DNA of 32,621 bases from an uncultured Collinsella sp. (GTDB lineage Bacteria > Actinomycetota > Coriobacteriia > Coriobacteriales > Coriobacteriaceae), in the NCBI GenBank assembly GCA_958427895.1, contig CAUADW010000015.1, forward strand, positions 1-32,621, in the 5' to 3' direction. Of the stretch, positions 29,823 through 32,621 are shown piece by piece. Numbering within the stretch: position 1 is the first letter of the stretch; every line of letters begins with the position of its first letter. A program made the translations under genes and the position numbers. The notes under the pieces are model-generated. The model did not search any database. It had not been told where the DNA came from and saw nothing but the letters and a program-made list of their open reading frames with translations.

Positions 29823-31001
29823 ATGAACGTTCTGGTCGTCAACGCAGGATCTTCGACGCTTAAGTATCAGGTCATCGATACCAAGTCCCACAAGGTGTCC
29901 GCAAAGGGCTCCTGCGAGCGCGTCTGCTTTACCGGCGGTACCTTCACCCACGCTGCCAACGGTTCCAAGAAGGTGACCGAGAACATCGAGTTCCCCGACC
30001 ACAAGGTCGCCATCGAGGTCGTCCTGAAGGACCTCGAGGCCAACGGTGTCAAGATCGAGGGCATCGGCCACCGTATCGTTCAGGGCGGTTGGTACTTCGG
30101 CGATTCCTCCCTCGTCGACGAGGACGTCCTCGCCAAGATCCGCGAGGTCGCTCCGCTCGCCCCGCTGCACAACAACCCCGAGGCCAACGTTATCGAGTAC
30201 TGCCTCGAGCAGTATCCCGACCTGCCCAACGTCACGGTCTACGACACTGCTTTCCACTTCAATATGCCCGAGGTCGCCAAGACCTACGCCCTGCCCAAGG
30301 ACGTCTGCGACAAGCTGCACATCCGTAAGTACGGCGCCCACGGCACCAGCTACCGCTACATCTCCAAGAAGGTTGCCGAGATGACCAACGGCGAGGCTCG
30401 CAAGGTCGTCGTGTGCCACATCGGTTCTGGCGCTTCCCTGTGCGCCATCGAGGACGGCAAGTGCATGGACACCACCATGGGCTTGACGCCGCTCGACGGT
30501 GTCATGATGGGCACCCGCTGCGGCTCCATCGACCCTGCTACCGTGTGCTACCTGCAGCGCGAAGGTGGCTACACCTTCGACGAGGTCGACGAGATGATGA
30601 ACAAGAAGTCCGGCCTTTTGGCTGTGACCGGCGGCAAGACCAACGACTGCCGCAACGTCGAGGAGCTCGCCGCTGCTGGTGACCCCGAGGCCCAGCTCGC
30701 CTTCGATATGTTCGTTTACAAGATTGCCGCCAAGGCTGCCGAGATGGCCACTTCCATGTGCGGCATGGACACCCTGGTCTTTACCGCCGGCATCGGCGAG
30801 CACGCTCCGGCTGTCCGCGCCGGCGTGGCCGATCGTCTGGCCTTTATGGGCGTCAAGATGGACCATGCCCGCAACGCTCTGCGTGGCGACGGCGCTTGGT
30901 GCCTGTCCGCCAAGGATTCCAAGGTCAAGATCTTCGTCATCCCCACGGATGAGGAGTTCATGATCGCCTCCGACGTCGAGCGCATCGTCAACAGCAAGTA
31001 A
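29823..31001 (+). CDS. ackA: acetate kinase, first copy
   Basis: Acetate kinase interconverts acetyl phosphate + ADP and acetate + ATP, the ATP-yielding step of fermentation. The 392-residue protein has Asn7 of NVLVVNAGSS, Arg84 in GHRIVQGGW, His116 in APLHN, Asp141 in DTAFHFNMPE, His173 in YGAHGTS, the GTRCGSIDP loop, and TDEEFMIASD at the end; these correspond to the essential residues of the Methanosarcina enzyme. Position 177 is Tyr where that enzyme and copy 2 have His, and HRIVQGG replaces the common HRVVHGG. Codon use is strongly biased towards C/G-ending preferred codons, as in highly expressed genes. The start has a GGGAGA site. No pta lies nearby; copy 2 follows after 163 nt. Confidence 0.95.
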   Translation: MNVLVVNAGSSTLKYQVIDTKSHKVSAKGSCERVCFTGGTFTHAANGSKKVTENIEFPDHKVAIEVVLKDLEANGVKIEGIGHRIVQGGWYFGDSSLVDEDVLAKIREVAPLAPLHNNPEANVIEYCLEQYPDLPNVTVYDTAFHFNMPEVAKTYALPKDVCDKLHIRKYGAHGTSYRYISKKVAEMTNGEARKVVVCHIGSGASLCAIEDGKCMDTTMGLTPLDGVMMGTRCGSIDPATVCYLQREGGYTFDEVDEMMNKKSGLLAVTGGKTNDCRNVEELAAAGDPEAQLAFDMFVYKIAAKAAEMATSMCGMDTLVFTAGIGEHAPAVRAGVADRLAFMGVKMDHARNALRGDGAWCLSAKDSKVKIFVIPTDEEFMIASDVERIVNSK

Positions 31002-31008
31002 TTGATGC

Positions 31009-31049
31009 AAGGGGAGGGGACTGGATGGCTTGTGCCGTTCAGCCCCCTT
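31009..31049 (+). terminator. possible terminator between the two ackA copies
   Basis: AAGGGG ... CCCCTTTT with an inner CTG/CAG pairing forms an imperfect hairpin about 8 nt after the first ackA stop. The remaining stretch to 31164 is AT-rich and probably carries a promoter for the second copy, plus a GTACGG / CCGTAC repeat; no definite -35/-10 was found. Confidence 0.4.
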
Positions 31050-31164
31050 TTATGCTCTTTGGGCGAAGAGTTTAATAGATATTTATTGAATTCTGATAAC
31101 TTCTTATTAAGGGTACGGCCGCCCTATAGGTTTGCCGACCGTACTGTAATCACGAAGGAGTCTC

Positions 31165-32343
31165 ATGAACGTACTTGTTGTCAACGCCGGCAGCTCAAGC
31201 CTTAAATATCAGCTTCTGGATACCGATACCCGCGAGGTTTTCGCCAAGGGCAACTGCGAGCGTATCGGCTCGGACATGGGTATCTTTGGTCATTCCGAGA
31301 ACGGTGGCGCCAAGCAGACCGAGGAGGTTCCCTTCCCTGATCATCGCTCTGCTATCGCTCGCGTGCTCGAGGAGCTCGAGAAGACCGACTTTACGATCGA
31401 TGGCATCGGCCACCGTATCGTTCAGGGCGGCTGGCACTTCGATGATTCCGCAGTCGTTGACGACGAGGTCATGGCTAAGATCCTTGAGGTGGCCCCGCTC
31501 GCCCCACTGCACAATTACGGCGAGGCCGCGGCAATCGAATACTGCCGCGAGAAGTATCCGGAGCTGCCCAACGTGGCCGTCTTCGACACCTCGTTCCACA
31601 TGACCATGCCCGAGGTTGCCTACACCTACGCGCTGCCCAAGGACGTGTGCGACAAGTACCATGTGCGCAAGTACGGCGCCCACGGTACGAGCCACCGCTA
31701 CGAGTGGATGATGGCAAAGGAGATTCTGGGCTCGTGCTGCCACCGTCTGCTTTCGTGCCATCTGGGCAACGGCGCTTCGCTCGCCGCCATTGAGGACGGC
31801 GTTTGCCGCGACACAACAATGGGCCTCACACCGCTCGACGGCCTGATGATGGGCACCCGTTGCGGTTCCATCGACCCGGCCACCGTGTGCTATCTTCAGC
31901 GCGAGGGCGGCTACAGTTACCAGGAAGTCGACGACATGATGAACAAGCAGTCCGGTCTGCTTGCCATCTCGGGCATCTCCAACGATGCCCGCGACATCCG
32001 TACGCGCGCCTCCGAGGGAGACGAGCGCTGCCTGCTCGCCTTCGACATGTTTGCCTACAAGGCCATGCAGCAGGCCGGTTCCATGATCGCCTCCATGGCG
32101 GGCGTGGATACCATCACCTTTACCGCCGGCATCGGCGAGAACGACTGGTCGATTCGCAAGGCCTTCTGCGACTGCTTTGAGTGGCTGGGCGTGCGTATCG
32201 ACAACAACAAGAACCGCGAGGCCGTGGGCAACGGCCCGCAGGTCATCAGCGCCGCCGGCTCTTCCGTCACGGTCATGGTCATCCCCACCGATGAGGAATA
32301 CATGATCGCCCACGACGTCGAGCGTCTGACCAAGAACAACTAA
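31165..32343 (+). CDS. ackA: acetate kinase, second copy
   Basis: This second 392-residue acetate kinase aligns without gaps to the first over at least the first 180 residues; by hand count 119 of those 180 are identical. The same catalytic set is present (Asn7, Arg84, His116, Asp141, His173), and here position 177 is the usual His (YGAHGTSHRYE). It also has the unusual HRIVQGGW. The start follows AAGGAG with a 5-nt gap, and a strong terminator ends the gene. Its divergence from copy 1 suggests an old duplication with different regulation or kinetics. Confidence 0.94.
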   Translation: MNVLVVNAGSSSLKYQLLDTDTREVFAKGNCERIGSDMGIFGHSENGGAKQTEEVPFPDHRSAIARVLEELEKTDFTIDGIGHRIVQGGWHFDDSAVVDDEVMAKILEVAPLAPLHNYGEAAAIEYCREKYPELPNVAVFDTSFHMTMPEVAYTYALPKDVCDKYHVRKYGAHGTSHRYEWMMAKEILGSCCHRLLSCHLGNGASLAAIEDGVCRDTTMGLTPLDGLMMGTRCGSIDPATVCYLQREGGYSYQEVDDMMNKQSGLLAISGISNDARDIRTRASEGDERCLLAFDMFAYKAMQQAGSMIASMAGVDTITFTAGIGENDWSIRKAFCDCFEWLGVRIDNNKNREAVGNGPQVISAAGSSVTVMVIPTDEEYMIAHDVERLTKNN

Positions 32344-32365
32344 CGCACCCGTTTGCATGTAAACG

Positions 32366-32401
32366 AAAGGCCTCCAGAGCAACAGCTCCGGAGGTCTTTT
32401 T
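32366..32401 (+). terminator. terminator after the second ackA
   Basis: AAAGGCCTCCAGAGC / GCTCCGGAGGTCTTT (one mismatch, one wobble) with an AACA loop and a T-run at 32397-32401. Confidence 0.9.
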
Positions 32402-32416
32402 GCTGGTAGGCGGACG

Positions 32417-32557
32417 GCGGAAACTCCATCCCATTTCGAGCGCGAATTCTGGGACACACTTTCCGTTTGGGGCTGGTTTCGGAAAGTGCGACCCACAATA
32501 AAGCAAAATTCCGTCCCGCAGTTTCCCAAACAGTCCCCAAGCGGAAGCTACATCCCA
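32417..32557. repeat. repeat-bearing non-coding segment
   Basis: A direct repeat GCGGAAACTCCATCCCA (32417-32433) / GCGGAAGCTACATCCCA (32541-32557; 15 of 17 identical) flanks an inverted repeat GGGACACACTTTCCG (32451-32465) / CGGAAAGTGCGACCC (32480-32494; 13 of 15). No gene is seen in the final stretch to 32621. It looks like an intergenic repeat element cut by the window end. Confidence 0.5.
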
Positions 32558-32621
32558 CAATCCGCCCGGGACTGCGGACGATTTCCTGGACCGCTAAATC
32601 GCGGCCATCCCCAGCGACGAC

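Noticed and set aside
32279..32560. Short minus-strand frames at the window end
   Set aside because: They overlap the terminator and the repeat-bearing segment and have no ribosome binding site; more likely a non-coding repeat.
1..32621. tRNA, rRNA, CRISPR array, insertion sequence or prophage
   Set aside because: Reading by eye gave no cloverleaf with CCA-type ends, no regularly spaced repeats, and no transposase, integrase or phage structural motifs.

Overview
The window looks like a chromosomal segment of a high-GC, gut-type actinobacterium of the Coriobacteriia, most likely Collinsella or a close relative. This rests on recognition of gene families and gene style (strong AAGGAG-type ribosome binding sites, lysine genes of the N-acetyl-DAP route, a D-aspartate racemase/ligase pair, fused ECF ATPases), not on a database search. 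It carries about 29 intact protein genes, one frameshifted gene and one degraded remnant. There is no rRNA, tRNA, CRISPR array or recognisable insertion sequence.

Layout. (1) 1-4143, minus strand: a lysine operon, a lysA-dapA in-frame fusion followed by dapB and dapH, under a lysine riboswitch whose expression platform can hide the lysA ribosome binding site. A divergent M20 amidohydrolase (4273-5460) is a good candidate for the matching N-acetyl-DAP deacetylase. (2) 5504-9440: an accessory stretch with a HigB/HigA toxin-antitoxin pair, a small membrane protein, a degraded coding remnant, and a tightly coupled GIY-YIG nuclease plus ADP-ribosylglycohydrolase pair. (3) 9441-11939: a lipoprotein, a small helix-turn-helix-like protein and a membrane-anchored Ser/Thr kinase. 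(4) 11984-16292: a secreted coiled-coil cell-wall protein, a MOSC protein, and an ATP-grasp ligase next to an aspartate racemase, fitting D-Asp cross-bridge synthesis in peptidoglycan. (5) 16417-19958, minus strand: a complete ECF transporter (S, fused A-A', T). Its S gene is preceded by a 22-residue leader peptide with three consecutive Trp codons and a terminator, an attenuator that predicts tryptophan as the substrate. (6) 20100-23227, minus strand: a secreted C69 dipeptidase, then a diacylglycerol-kinase-like gene followed 9 nt later by an unlisted 30-residue membrane protein. (7) 23326-27489, plus strand: RNase D, a YugP-type membrane protease, xseA, xseB and a HIT protein. (8) 27531-29702: a lower-GC LysR regulator and an MFS transporter broken by one extra C in a C-run. 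(9) 29823-32343: two tandem acetate kinase paralogues, then a repeat-bearing non-coding end.

The most interesting items are the Trp-codon attenuator on an ECF transporter, the lysA-dapA fusion with an internal ribosome binding site under a lysine riboswitch, the GIY-YIG/ADP-ribosylglycohydrolase pair, the elaborate inverted-repeat element at 19014-19111, the 30-residue membrane protein, and the two acetate kinases, which differ at a conserved active-site-region histidine.
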